From Tissierellia bacterium (GTDB lineage: Bacteria > Bacillota_A > Clostridia > Tissierellales > Peptoniphilaceae), in NCBI GenBank assembly GCA_030537695.1, contig JAUNVJ010000003.1:31820-95819 (forward strand): a DNA stretch of 64,000 bases, read 5' to 3'. Positions 45,467 through 54,467 of this stretch are shown one piece after another. The notes beneath the pieces are model-generated. The model worked only from the letters and a program-made list of their open reading frames with translations. It was not told the origin of the DNA and made no database searches. Every line of letters begins with the position of its first letter. Position 1 is the stretch's first letter. The position numbers and the translations under genes are program-made.

Positions 45467-46129
45467 TTATTCTGTAACTTCTTCTGCTAATTGTTCATAA
45501 GTTGTAGACGGTTTGACAAAAGTCGGGTACCAACCTTCTTTTGCCAGAAGAGTGTCTTTATCATCCCCATATCTCATATGGAAGTGAATTAAAGCTTCCT
45601 CTCCGTGAACAGGCATCATCAGTAATACAGGGTATTTCGCATCTTCTTTATCTGCTTTATATACATCCCATTCCAATGTAGAATTACCATGTTGTACTTC
45701 ATGGGTTTCTACAAATTCGTAATTCGCGGAGTCAATTTCCTGGCCGCCATCATCTTGGAATCCGTCTAAGAAAGTGACTTTTGTACCTTCCACTACGAAT
45801 CCGTCAAATTCGCAATCTCTTTTTTCCTCTAATTCTGCCTTTGCTTCTTCCGGAGAAATACCGTCTCTTTCCGCTACTTCTTCGAAAGCGGGAACTAATT
45901 CTTCTGCATCTAAATATGCCTTCATATTATTCCAGGCACCTTCCCATTCAGAAATAGGAACTTCTTCAGCCTCTTCCTCGCCTTGAGCATTATTATTTTC
46001 AACATTTTCTACTGCCGTATTGTTTTGTGCAGCTTCATTTTCATTCGGTTCACTTTTGCCACATGCAACTAATACCAAAGAAAATATTAAAACGAGACAA
46101 ATCATCAATAAACTTTTTTTATTTCTCAT
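45467..46129 (-). CDS. ZinT-like zinc-binding lipoprotein
   Basis: 220 residues with lipobox L-V-L-V-A-C (Cys 23), an acidic linker of about 35 residues (Asn/Glu-rich), then a ZinT/YodA domain: W-E-G-A-W-N-N-M near residue 62, H-G-N-S, and the C-terminal H-F-H-M-R-Y-G and G-W-Y-P-T-F-V. ZinT hands zinc to ZnuA; in streptococci the same domain is fused to the AdcA binding protein. Here it is a separate anchored protein, first in the operon behind a palindrome. Confidence 0.9.
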   Translation of the reverse strand: MRNKKSLLMICLVLIFSLVLVACGKSEPNENEAAQNNTAVENVENNNAQGEEEAEEVPISEWEGAWNNMKAYLDAEELVPAFEEVAERDGISPEEAKAELEEKRDCEFDGFVVEGTKVTFLDGFQDDGGQEIDSANYEFVETHEVQHGNSTLEWDVYKADKEDAKYPVLLMMPVHGEEALIHFHMRYGDDKDTLLAKEGWYPTFVKPSTTYEQLAEEVTE

Positions 46130-46655
46130 AATTCCTCCTAAAAAATAATAAGTATTTCGTAATTTTGATTACGATAATCTTTCTCAATAAATTGTACCAT
46201 CGATTTATTTTTTATTTTATATTTTCTCAACATATATAAATATAAATTTCACATTTTTATCACATATATTTAAGATCAATTATTAAATTCTTCAGAACAA
46301 TTTATAATTCAAGATAAATACAATATGAGTATGTACTCATCCTTTCACAATTCTTTCACATTTTAAAATTTACCTTAAAATTCCAATTATTTTTTTCTCC
46401 ATTTCATTTTAATATTATTGCTTTTTAAAAAAATTTCTTCTTTTCTTTCTGTAAAATACAATATAATCCTATTTTTAAAAACAATATTTCAATTCTAAGG
46501 ATTGTTAGAATCCTTTGTATCATTGATAAAAGACTTTTAATAAAGATATATATTTTTTAATCCCTATTTATTTTTCATGAAAGGGATAAAAATAGGATAA
46601 GAGTTTTATCATTAGACAGAGACTATTTGAAATACATGCAAGAAAGGAGTATCCT
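46130..46655. other. Intergenic region between the zinc operon and a divergent gene
   Basis: About 525 very AT-rich bases between divergent genes. It holds the palindrome near 46157-46174 and presumably the promoters. A small hairpin AAGGATT-GTTAG-AATCCTT occurs near 46497-46515. I see no gene or known RNA. Confidence 0.5.
46157..46174. promoter_or_regulatory. Palindromic operator candidate of the zinc operon
   Basis: TCGTAAT-TTTG-ATTACGA is a perfect 7-4-7 inverted repeat 28 nt before the first start codon. Its arms match Bacillus Zur/Fur-type box arms, though those usually have a 1-nt spacer. It would lie across the promoter. Binding by Zur is inference. Confidence 0.6.
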
Positions 46656-46985
46656 ATGGAAGGCTTGATAATCGGTGTCATTACCTTTTTATTAATCGGT
46701 CTATTTCATCCCATTGTCATCAAAGCGGAATTTTATTTTGGGATGGTGGCAAATAAATATTTTATCATCAGTGGAATTCTATTCGCCATTTTGTCATTGA
46801 TTTTACAATTACTTTTGCTAAAAATCATTTGTGGTGTGATCGCTTGTTGTTGTTTTTGGTCCGTCAAGGAGATGAAGGAACAACAGGAACGGGTTTTGAA
46901 GGGGTGGTTTCCTGAAAATCCCAAACGTCATCAATATTATGAATCCATTCGCAAACAAAATTCTTTCGACTCTTCATGTCAATAA
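46656..46985 (+). CDS. DUF4491 family membrane protein
   Basis: 109 residues with three membrane segments and a hydrophilic C-terminus. The start G-L-I-I-G-V-I-T-F-L-L-I-G-L-F-H-P-I-V and A-E-F-Y-F-G fit DUF4491, whose function is unknown. A cysteine cluster V-I-A-C-C-C-F-W lies in the third segment. AAAGGAG precedes the ATG. Confidence 0.82.
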   Translation: MEGLIIGVITFLLIGLFHPIVIKAEFYFGMVANKYFIISGILFAILSLILQLLLLKIICGVIACCCFWSVKEMKEQQERVLKGWFPENPKRHQYYESIRKQNSFDSSCQ

Positions 46986-47019
46986 AATGCCAAGTTCTCA
47001 TTGAATTTGGCATTTTTTT
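46985..47019 (+). terminator. Terminator after the DUF4491 gene
   Basis: AATGCCAAGTTC pairs with GAATTTGGCATT (one G-T pair) across TCATT and is followed by seven T. Confidence 0.88.
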
Positions 47020-47230
47020 CAATCTAACTTTTCGTTTAACCGTGCTTCATCCGTCGCTTCTCTGGAATGGAGCGACATTTCTTTAATATAGTTCTTCATC
47101 TTTTGAGGAGGTAAATTTCTGATAATACCGTCTATCTTTCCGATCAGCCTTTCCTCAACTTTTCCGAAAGTCAGTTGAGTTCCTATTGGGTCAAAGTCCT
47201 TGACGGATTTTTCAGATCCTGATCCAATCG
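47019..47230 (-). pseudogene. Decayed C-terminal remnant of a second flavodoxin gene
   Basis: The last 55 or so codons of this frame, ending at TGA 47019, resemble the C-terminus of the flavodoxin at 32253: F-G-K-V-E-E-R-L, an N-L-P-P-Q-K-M-K region and the identical L-H-S-R-E-A-T-(D/E)-E block. The flavin-binding N-terminus is gone and mutY begins about 100 bases beyond. It is a truncated pseudogene, not a working protein. Confidence 0.6.
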
Positions 47231-47314
47231 TTGGGACTGGGGAGAAGCATGCTCTCCTCCACTGATTCCAAAATTCCAATCTTAGAAGGATTTTTAAAAT
47301 TAAAAATTTACATA

Positions 47315-47323
47315 TGATATAAT
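47315..47323 (+). promoter_or_regulatory. Extended -10 promoter of mutY
   Basis: TGaTATAAT ends 6 nt before the mutY ATG, with only a weak T/A-rich -35. The predicted start coincides with the ATG, which implies a leaderless mRNA or a later start codon. Confidence 0.5.
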
Positions 47324-47329
47324 ACAATT

Positions 47330-48409
47330 ATGGAAATCATGGATTTTATAACAAAAGATAAATTTCAACGAGAAATTTTAAATTTTTATGGAGAAAGAGG
47401 AAGGAGCCTTCCTTGGAGAAGTCAACCTCTTCCCTATTATATTTGGATATCAGAAATAATGCTTCAACAAACTCGAGTGGAGACGGTCATTGAGTATTTC
47501 AATCGATTTGTCAAAAATTTTCCCACCATTGAAGCCTTGGCAAGAGCTCCCATTGAAGAGGTGTTAAAAAGCTGGGAAGGTTTAGGCTATTATTCACGGG
47601 CTCGTAATATTCACAAAACTGCCAATATTCTCGTGGCGGATTACCAAGGCCAACTTCCTCGAAAATATCAAGAGTTGTTACAACTTCCGGGAATTGGTCC
47701 CTATACTGCCGGCGCCATTTCCAGTATTGCTTTTGGTAAGTCTGAAACTGCCATTGACGGAAACTTCATCCGTGTAGGATCTCGATTGATGGCTTATGAG
47801 GGTTCTACTAAAAATACAGCCGGCAAAAAAATCATAGATGAATTTTGGCGTTTTTTACTCCCTGAACAGGCACCGGGTCATTTTAATCAGGGAATTATGG
47901 ATTTAGGCGCTACAATTTGTCTTCCCAACGGAATGCCTCTTTGTGAAGAATGTCCCGTGGCATTTTGCTGCAAAGCTCACCAATATGGTCGAGAATTGGA
48001 TTTTCCTAAAAAAGAAGTAAAAAAGAAACGAAGGATGGAAAAAAAGACCCTCTTTTTAATGAGGGAAAATGACTATATCGCCTTGGAACAGAGAAAGAAT
48101 AAGGGGCTTTTGGCAGGACTTTGGCAATTTCCCATGGTAAATGGACATCTATCTTTAGAAGAAGGGCGTAAGTGGTTAGAAAAACAAGAGTTGCCCGCCC
48201 TTCGAATCGAAAAATCCATAGAGTACAAACATATTTTTTCCCATGTGGAATGGGATATGATCTCTTACTTGGTTCGATTGGAACCTTGGTTGGTCATGGA
48301 TCATGAAGGAAGAAGCTTTTCTTGGAAGCAAGAAAAGGAATTGGAAAAACTGACCTTACCAACCGCTTTTCGTCCCTTTCGGGAGGTAGTTTTAAATGGA
48401 AAACTTTAA
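47330..48409 (+). CDS. mutY: A/G-specific adenine DNA glycosylase
   Basis: MutY (359 aa) removes A paired with 8-oxoG. Helix-hairpin-helix L-P-G-I-G-P-Y-T-A-G-A and catalytic Asp in I-D-G-N are present; the C-terminal NUDIX-like domain follows. The Fe-S cysteines are spaced C-x7-C-x2-C-x5-C rather than the usual C-x6-C start. No ribosome-binding site is seen before the ATG; a second in-frame ATG is three codons on. It overlaps the next gene by 14 nt. Confidence 0.92.
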   Translation: MEIMDFITKDKFQREILNFYGERGRSLPWRSQPLPYYIWISEIMLQQTRVETVIEYFNRFVKNFPTIEALARAPIEEVLKSWEGLGYYSRARNIHKTANILVADYQGQLPRKYQELLQLPGIGPYTAGAISSIAFGKSETAIDGNFIRVGSRLMAYEGSTKNTAGKKIIDEFWRFLLPEQAPGHFNQGIMDLGATICLPNGMPLCEECPVAFCCKAHQYGRELDFPKKEVKKKRRMEKKTLFLMRENDYIALEQRKNKGLLAGLWQFPMVNGHLSLEEGRKWLEKQELPALRIEKSIEYKHIFSHVEWDMISYLVRLEPWLVMDHEGRSFSWKQEKELEKLTLPTAFRPFREVVLNGKL

Positions 48410-48896
48410 AGATTTTTGGACTAAAGAAGAATGGGATCTCTTTAAAGATCTCGCCAATCATCGCCCTTTACAAAAGGAAGATCCTCATCATGTGACCACT
48501 TCCGCCTTTGTAATCAACCCTTCCAGGGATAAAGTCCTATTTATCTATCATAAAAAATATGATTCCTGGTCCTGGATGGGAGGCCATTTGGAACCGGGGG
48601 AAACTTTATACCAATGTGCTCTTCGGGAATTAAAAGAGGAGTCGGGAATCGAAAAAATTGAAAAGACCTATGAAGAGCCGATCTCTTTGGAAAAATTATG
48701 GGCCAAGGATCACTACCACTATAATACTACCTTTCTCTTTGTCGTCTCCGAAGAGGAAGAACTCCATGAAAATAAAAAAGAAACCAAGGGAATTCAATGG
48801 ATTCCCATAAAAGATCTGGAAAATTATGTTTCCGAAGATTATATGATGCCCTATTATCAAAAAATTTTACAACGGATTTTCCCTATAAAAAAATAA
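48396..48896 (+). CDS. NUDIX hydrolase
   Basis: 166 residues with a full Nudix box: G-H-L-E-P-G-E-T then R-E-L-K-E-E-S-G-I. The substrate is a nucleoside diphosphate derivative of unknown kind. It overlaps mutY by 14 nt, so the pair is co-translated; a nucleotide-sanitising role beside MutY is possible but inferred. GGGAGG lies before the ATG. Confidence 0.88.
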   Translation: MENFKDFWTKEEWDLFKDLANHRPLQKEDPHHVTTSAFVINPSRDKVLFIYHKKYDSWSWMGGHLEPGETLYQCALRELKEESGIEKIEKTYEEPISLEKLWAKDHYHYNTTFLFVVSEEEELHENKKETKGIQWIPIKDLENYVSEDYMMPYYQKILQRIFPIKK

Positions 48897-48921
48897 GTTC
48901 TTCAATAGAACTTATTTTTTT
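48886..48921. terminator. Bidirectional terminator
   Basis: AAAAAATAAGTTC and GAACTTATTTTTT around TTCAATA, between the convergent nudix and thioesterase genes. Confidence 0.9.
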
Positions 48922-49310
48922 ACTTTATAGTATTGAAAACTTCCCTGGAAGATCAGTCTCTGCTCCTCATCAAAGATCTTTGCCTCGTAAAAGGAAAAGG
49001 AGCGACCGTTTTTTAGTTCTGTAACTATCACATCCAGCTTGTCTACATCAAAAGCGCCCCGTAAAAATTTCACATCACTGGTCACTGTTACCGTCTTATC
49101 TCCATGGGATTGAGCGGCGGAACCGGCTACCGCATCGGCCAGTGAAAAGAGAAGTCCTCCATGGACGGCCCCCATTACATTGGTATGTTCCTTTTTAATT
49201 TTTATTGTTCCACGTGCATAGCCCGGTTCAATCTCCAAAGTTTGAATTCCTAAATATTTTGCATAGGGATTGTCTTCATTTCGTTCCCGAATTAATTCTT
49301 CAAAATTCAT
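48912..49310 (-). CDS. PaaI-type hotdog thioesterase (copy 1)
   Basis: 132-residue hotdog-fold protein with H-G-G-L-L-F-S-L-A-D, the conserved PaaI catalytic motif, and V-T-V-T-S-D-V-K-F-L-R. It hydrolyses an acyl-CoA of unknown type. It is a paralogue of the gene at 49507. AGGAGG precedes the ATG. Confidence 0.88.
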   Translation of the reverse strand: MNFEELIRERNEDNPYAKYLGIQTLEIEPGYARGTIKIKKEHTNVMGAVHGGLLFSLADAVAGSAAQSHGDKTVTVTSDVKFLRGAFDVDKLDVIVTELKNGRSFSFYEAKIFDEEQRLIFQGSFQYYKVKK

Positions 49311-49506
49311 AGTTCCTCCTCCTGATAAAAAATGAGTTTGGAAAAGTTTTAATCTTCATCTCTAGTCTAAAATTTGATACCATCTTTTTCCCTAATCCTT
49401 CATTGCCCATATAAAAATTCCTTGGATTCTTTAAATTTCAAAAAATGAGATAGTATCATATTTTAAATGAAATTTATTTTGATGGATCCAATTTTTTAAA
49501 AATTCA

Positions 49507-49902
49507 TCAAGGCTCTTTAAAAAACTCAAAATTTCCCATGGCAACCAGTTGACGCAAATTATCGTAAATTTTTACTTCATAGACATTGACGTATCGACCT
49601 TCTTTCATCTCTCGAGCAATCCCTAGAAGAGACAGGATATTTTTTGTCGGTAATAGATATTTTAAATCGCCAGAAAGAGTCAAAGTCCCCTTTCCTCGAG
49701 TTTTAGCAGCAGATCCTGCCACCGTATCCGCCAGTGAAAAAAGACATCCTCCGTGAACCATACCATGGGAGTTTAAATGCTCCTCTCGAAGGTATAATTC
49801 TCCTTCCGCATACCCTTGTTCAATGACCGTCGTCTTAATTCCAACAAAGTTTGCAAAGGAGTTTCCTTGATTTCTTTCCTCCATTAATTTTTTGTAATCC
49901 AT
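49507..49902 (-). CDS. PaaI-type hotdog thioesterase (copy 2)
   Basis: 131 residues with H-G-G-C-L-F-S-L-A-D-T and T-L-S-G-D-L-K-Y-L. It shares clear similarity with copy 1, so duplication is likely. It sits 1 nt after the 2-hydroxyacid dehydrogenase gene and is probably co-transcribed with it. Confidence 0.88.
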   Translation of the reverse strand: MDYKKLMEERNQGNSFANFVGIKTTVIEQGYAEGELYLREEHLNSHGMVHGGCLFSLADTVAGSAAKTRGKGTLTLSGDLKYLLPTKNILSLLGIAREMKEGRYVNVYEVKIYDNLRQLVAMGNFEFFKEP

Positions 49903-49903
49903 A

Positions 49904-50860
49904 TTATTCCACCTTGTTTTTTATCTTACCCTTTAAAAAAGAAGCCACATTATCTACGGCTATTTTCATCAGTCGTTCTCGGGATTCTTTAGCCGCCCAG
50001 GAAATATGAGGCGTGATAATACAGTTTTTTGCTTGAAGTAAGGGATTGTCTTCTTGAATCGGTTCTTCTCTTACCACGTCCAATCCAGCAGCATAAACTT
50101 TTCCCGAATTTAAAGCTTCCGCTAAATCTTCCTCAACGATTAAAGCCCCTCTGGAATTATTGATAATAATCACACCGTCTTTCATCATTTCAATATTCTT
50201 TTTGTCAATAATGTTTTCCGTCTCGGGAAATAAGGGACAGTGAAGAACGATCACGTCACTTTTTGCAAAGATTTCTTCTTGTGAAACATATTGGGCAATC
50301 TCCCTTCCTGGATCGGACTCTATCTTATCATGGGCAATAATATTCATCCCCATGGATTTGGCAATGGTTCCGGTCACTTGGCCGATTCGACCGAATCCGA
50401 TAATACCCATGGTCTTGCCGGCTAATTCAATCAAGGGCCGATCCCAAAAGCACCAGTCGGGATTTGTCGCCCACTTCCCTTTTTTTACAGCATCTCTATG
50501 GTATCCTACCTGGTTGGTAATTTCCAAAAGTAAGGCAATGGCAAATTGTGCCACAGCTTGAGTTCCATAGCTGGGAATATGGGTCACTAAAATTCCATGT
50601 TTAAAAGCAGCTTTTATATCGACAATATTGTATCCCGTGGCCAAAACGCCAATATAACGAATATTGGGACATTTTTCAAATACGATAGCGGGAAGAGGTG
50701 TTTTATTGGTTAAGACAATTTCTCCGTCTCCAATTCGTCGAATCACATCTTCTAAGGTGGAAGTTCTGTCATAGACGGTTACTTCTCCTAAAGATTCCAA
50801 TGACTCCCAAGATAAGTCTCCAGGATTTAAGGTATAGCCGTCTAGTACGATAATTTTCAT
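49904..50860 (-). CDS. D-2-hydroxyacid dehydrogenase, glycerate dehydrogenase type
   Basis: 318 residues with NAD motif G-I-I-G-F-G-R-I-G and catalytic R (in N-N-S-R-G), E and H (in P-H-I-S-W). The start V-L-D-G-Y-T-L-N-P-G-D-L-S-W-E is typical of glycerate dehydrogenase/hydroxypyruvate reductase. AGGAG precedes the ATG. Its partner thioesterase does not explain the substrate. Confidence 0.87.
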   Translation of the reverse strand: MKIIVLDGYTLNPGDLSWESLESLGEVTVYDRTSTLEDVIRRIGDGEIVLTNKTPLPAIVFEKCPNIRYIGVLATGYNIVDIKAAFKHGILVTHIPSYGTQAVAQFAIALLLEITNQVGYHRDAVKKGKWATNPDWCFWDRPLIELAGKTMGIIGFGRIGQVTGTIAKSMGMNIIAHDKIESDPGREIAQYVSQEEIFAKSDVIVLHCPLFPETENIIDKKNIEMMKDGVIIINNSRGALIVEEDLAEALNSGKVYAAGLDVVREEPIQEDNPLLQAKNCIITPHISWAAKESRERLMKIAVDNVASFLKGKIKNKVE

Positions 50861-50924
50861 TGATATCCACTCCTAAACTTTATTCTTCATCTATTGTACC
50901 ATGGTATTATTTTTCTTAAAAGAA

Positions 50925-50950
50925 AAGCCCGATATTCATCGGGTTTTCAA
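50925..50950 (-). terminator. Terminator after the DUF1275 gene at 50947
   Basis: On the minus strand AAACCCGAT-GAAT-ATCGGGCTTTT, followed by T-rich sequence, overlaps the DUF1275 stop. Confidence 0.8.
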
Positions 50951-51621
50951 GAATAGATATTAAAATTTTTATTTTCTCTATGAAGAAGGGCAAAAGCTAT
51001 GGCATAAAATAAGGTACAAATCCAAATACTTCGCAAATAGAGAATATTACTGAGAAATGCGCCTAAAAGAGCCCCTAGTCCAAAAATCAGGATAATGGCA
51101 AAATAATACAAACCCTTTTCCCGATATTCTCCATTTTTTGTCAAATGGTATCTGGAAATCATATCCACGCCGCTTCTCATATTGCCGATACACATCGTGG
51201 AAGCGTAGGGAAGACCATGAAGGCTTCGAAAGGCGTTGACCTGCATGGCACAGGAAAAACTCAGTAACGCATTTGCCACAATATGTTGCGTTGAATTCAT
51301 ACATCCTACTCCAATGGAAATCATCATTTGAATTAGGAGAACACCTTGCCGCCAATGGATTTTTTTCCCTCGAAGTTTATCTTCCAAAAATACGGTTAAT
51401 GCCACTCCCAGGATAAAGGCAGTTAGAGGAATCAAATAGCCCAATGCCACTATAAAGTTTTTTTCCACGATATTTTGAGCCAATAATACGATATTTCCCG
51501 TTTGTGCATTGACAAAAACCTTTCCTCGACAGATATAGGAATAGGCGTCTTGAAGACCTCCTGCCAAGGTCAAAATAGAAGCAAAGAGAAAGCTTTCTGA
51601 CATTTGACGGCTCTTTTTCAT
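50947..51621 (-). CDS. DUF1275 (YoaK-type) membrane protein (paralogue)
   Basis: 224 residues, about six membrane segments. A-G-G-L-Q-D-A-Y-S-Y, Q-T-G-N-I-V-L-L and the C-x-x-N-M-R-S-G loop are standard DUF1275 marks. Function unknown. The third ATG (51621) is spaced 9 nt from GGGAG. It lies 46 nt after purD and could be read through from the purine operon, but no terminator separates them. Confidence 0.82.
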   Translation of the reverse strand: MKKSRQMSESFLFASILTLAGGLQDAYSYICRGKVFVNAQTGNIVLLAQNIVEKNFIVALGYLIPLTAFILGVALTVFLEDKLRGKKIHWRQGVLLIQMMISIGVGCMNSTQHIVANALLSFSCAMQVNAFRSLHGLPYASTMCIGNMRSGVDMISRYHLTKNGEYREKGLYYFAIILIFGLGALLGAFLSNILYLRSIWICTLFYAIAFALLHRENKNFNIYS

Positions 51622-51666
51622 AGACATCATCTCCCATCATGCAATGGGATTATTCTATCATATTTT

Positions 51667-52947
51667 TTATAATTCTTCATTGCATGTCGACAATGATTTC
51701 GATCCATTACCGATATCCTTTCGATAATACATTCCGTCAAAGGAAATCTTTTCGATATTTCGATAGACTTTTTTTCGAGCTTCTTCCAAATTTTCACCAA
51801 AAGCAGTGACTGAAAGCACTCTGCCCCCATTGGTAAAAAGACCTTCTTCCGTCGCCAAAGTTCCGTTGTGAAATAATAAAATCTCAGGATCTACATCTTT
51901 TATTCCTTGAATTTTTTTATGTTTTTCATAGGCTCCGGGATATCCTCCAGAGGTTAAAACCGTCGTCAGACAATACCCATCCTGCCACTGTAGATCTTCC
52001 TCCACTAAATTTCCTTGAAGAGCTTTTTGAAGAATTTCCACAAAATCTCCTTTTAAGCGAGGAAGGATGACTTCCGTCTCCGGATCCCCAAAGCGAACAT
52101 TAAATTCCAAAACCTTTGGTTGCCGATCCGTCATAAAACCGATAAATAAAATTCCTGTATAGTCATGATGTTCATCATTCAATCCTTTTTCGATCTGTCT
52201 TAAGATCTTCAAAATTTCTTCTTCCACTTCCGGTCCATTGGCTATTCCTGGACTGTAAGCTCCTACGCCGCCGGTATTAGGACCTTGGTCTCCGTCATAA
52301 ATTTGCTTGTGATCCTTTGCTGTCTCCATGGGGTAAATTTTATTATGGGATACAAAACAGAGTAGGGAAGATTCATAGCCAGTTAAAAACTCTTCAATCA
52401 CCACTTCCCTACCTTCTTCCCCAAAAATTTTTTCAATGAAAATGGAATCCAAAGCACGAATTGCTTCGGCTTCCTCTTGACAGATCAGAACCCCTTTTCC
52501 CAAACAGAGCCCGTCGGCTTTGATCACTAAGGGGTAACTGAATTCTTGAAGGCCTTCCAATGCCTTTTGGTATGAATTGAAATTTTGATACTTAGCCGTT
52601 GGAATATGATATTTTTTCAAAAATTCTTTTGTAAATCGCTTGCTTTTTTCAAATTGAGCTGCCTTTTTATTGGGCCCAAAAATTTTCAAACCCTTTTTTT
52701 GAAAAAGATCTACAATTCCATTGCAAAGGGGTTCTTCAGGTCCCACAATGGTAAGATCAATGTTTTTTTCCATTGCAAAATCTGCCAATCTTTCCATATT
52801 ATCCGGTGGAATATTCACATTGGTACAAAAAGAAGCAGTTCCTCCATTTCCCATGGCGACAAAAATTTCCTCAACTTGGGGAGATTGGGATACTTTCCAT
52901 GCCAATGCATGTTCTCGGCCACCGGTTCCGATTATTAAAACCTTCAT
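51667..52947 (-). CDS. purD: Phosphoribosylamine-glycine ligase
   Basis: PurD (426 aa) adds glycine to phosphoribosylamine with ATP. Features: I-G-T-G-G-R-E-H-A-L-A, ATP-grasp lysine segment V-I-K-A-D-G-L-C-L-G-K-G-V, G-A-Y-S-P-G. The ATG follows AGGAGG. It is the last gene of purCLEFMNHD; its substrate is unstable and made by PurF upstream. Confidence 0.96.
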   Translation of the reverse strand: MKVLIIGTGGREHALAWKVSQSPQVEEIFVAMGNGGTASFCTNVNIPPDNMERLADFAMEKNIDLTIVGPEEPLCNGIVDLFQKKGLKIFGPNKKAAQFEKSKRFTKEFLKKYHIPTAKYQNFNSYQKALEGLQEFSYPLVIKADGLCLGKGVLICQEEAEAIRALDSIFIEKIFGEEGREVVIEEFLTGYESSLLCFVSHNKIYPMETAKDHKQIYDGDQGPNTGGVGAYSPGIANGPEVEEEILKILRQIEKGLNDEHHDYTGILFIGFMTDRQPKVLEFNVRFGDPETEVILPRLKGDFVEILQKALQGNLVEEDLQWQDGYCLTTVLTSGGYPGAYEKHKKIQGIKDVDPEILLFHNGTLATEEGLFTNGGRVLSVTAFGENLEEARKKVYRNIEKISFDGMYYRKDIGNGSKSLSTCNEEL

Positions 52948-52955
52948 ACAACCTC

Positions 52956-54467
52956 CTAATGTCTAAAATGCCTTTGTCCCGTAAAGACAATGGTCATATT
53001 GTGAGAATCTGCATAGTCGATCACTCCTTGATCTCTTAGGGAACCTCCTGGTTGGATAATGGCTTTGATTCCGGCATCATGTAGCAGTTCCATAGTATCT
53101 TCAAAGAAAAATCCATCGGAAGCAAAAACAGCTCCTTGAATCTTTTCACCGGCACGGTCAATGGCTTCTTCCACCGCCCAGGATCTTTTCGTCTCTCCTT
53201 GACCGATCCCGATGGTTCCATGGTCTTTTGTAATGACGACTCCATTGGAAGCGACGTTTTTCACCGCTTTCCAGGCAAAGAGCAATTCATCCATTTCTTC
53301 TTCAGTGGGTTTTCTCTTGGTGACCACTTGTATTTCGTCCTCTTGATAAAGTTCTTTGTCAAAATCCTGAATTAATACGCCGTTTAACGTTTCTTTCATC
53401 ACTTTATCATTCCATTGGAACTCCTTGATTTTCGGCATTTCGATCAGACGGATATTTTTTCGTTCCTTTAGCAAGTCCAATGCTTCTTCCGTAAAAGAAG
53501 CTGCTACGATGATTTCCAAAAAGATAGGTGCCAATAGCTGAGCACAGTCCTTATCTATTTCTTCATTGATGACGATAATTCCACCAAAGATGGATTCGTC
53601 ATCACATTCATAGGCCTTTTGAAACGCTTCCGCCGCCGTTTTTCCTGTGGCAATTCCACAGGGATTGGTATGTTTTACTGCAATGGCACAGGTTTCATCA
53701 AATACTTTGGCAATTTTTAAAGCCCCGTACATATCGTTTAGATTGTTGTAAGACAATTCCTTTCCATGTAATTGGCGATACTTTACATCGGGAAAAATAT
53801 TTTCATAAAAAGCGGCCTTTTGATGAGGATTTTCTCCATAGCGAAGCTCTTCTACTAATCGATAACTCTTGTGAATTTCCTGAGGGAATTCTTCTTTCAA
53901 TTCTCGTGAAAAATAATTGCTGATCAAACTGTCATAAGTAGCCGTCATGGAAAAGGCCTTGGCGGCTAATTTCTTTCGATCTTTTAGACTGATGCGATCT
54001 TCCTTTAATTTATCCAAGATGTCTCGATAGTCCTTCGGATCAGTGACAATCAGCACGTCACGGTAGTTTTTCGCTGCCGCCCGTACCATGGAAGGGCCAC
54101 CGATATCGATATTTTCCACCATTTCTTCATGACTTTTCCCTTTTTTCAAGGACTCTTCAAAAGGATATAAATTATTGACCACCATATCAATGGAAGTTAT
54201 ATCAAAGTCTTCCAAAGTCTTTACATGGTCTTTATGATCTCTCTTATATAGAATTCCTCCATGAATCTTCGGGTGGAGGGTCTTGACTCGTCCTTCTAGC
54301 ATTTCCGGAAAATCGGTAACTTCTCCAACTTCCCGAACTTTGATTCCCTCCGATTGTAAGAGGCGATAGGTTCCTCCCGTAGATATTAAATCCCAATGGA
54401 GTGCTTCCAAACCTCGAGCAAATTCGACAATATTTTTTTTATCATAAACGGAAATTAATGCTTGCAA
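52956..54467 (-). CDS. purH: Bifunctional AICAR transformylase/IMP cyclohydrolase
   Basis: PurH (503 aa) does the last two steps to IMP. Cyclohydrolase domain starts A-L-I-S-V-Y-D-K-K with T-L-H-P-K-I-H-G-G; transformylase signature is V-K-H-T-N-P-C-G-I-A, and the end Q-P-G-G-S-L-R-D is present. Length normal. It follows purN. Confidence 0.96.
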   Translation of the reverse strand: MQALISVYDKKNIVEFARGLEALHWDLISTGGTYRLLQSEGIKVREVGEVTDFPEMLEGRVKTLHPKIHGGILYKRDHKDHVKTLEDFDITSIDMVVNNLYPFEESLKKGKSHEEMVENIDIGGPSMVRAAAKNYRDVLIVTDPKDYRDILDKLKEDRISLKDRKKLAAKAFSMTATYDSLISNYFSRELKEEFPQEIHKSYRLVEELRYGENPHQKAAFYENIFPDVKYRQLHGKELSYNNLNDMYGALKIAKVFDETCAIAVKHTNPCGIATGKTAAEAFQKAYECDDESIFGGIIVINEEIDKDCAQLLAPIFLEIIVAASFTEEALDLLKERKNIRLIEMPKIKEFQWNDKVMKETLNGVLIQDFDKELYQEDEIQVVTKRKPTEEEMDELLFAWKAVKNVASNGVVITKDHGTIGIGQGETKRSWAVEEAIDRAGEKIQGAVFASDGFFFEDTMELLHDAGIKAIIQPGGSLRDQGVIDYADSHNMTIVFTGQRHFRH

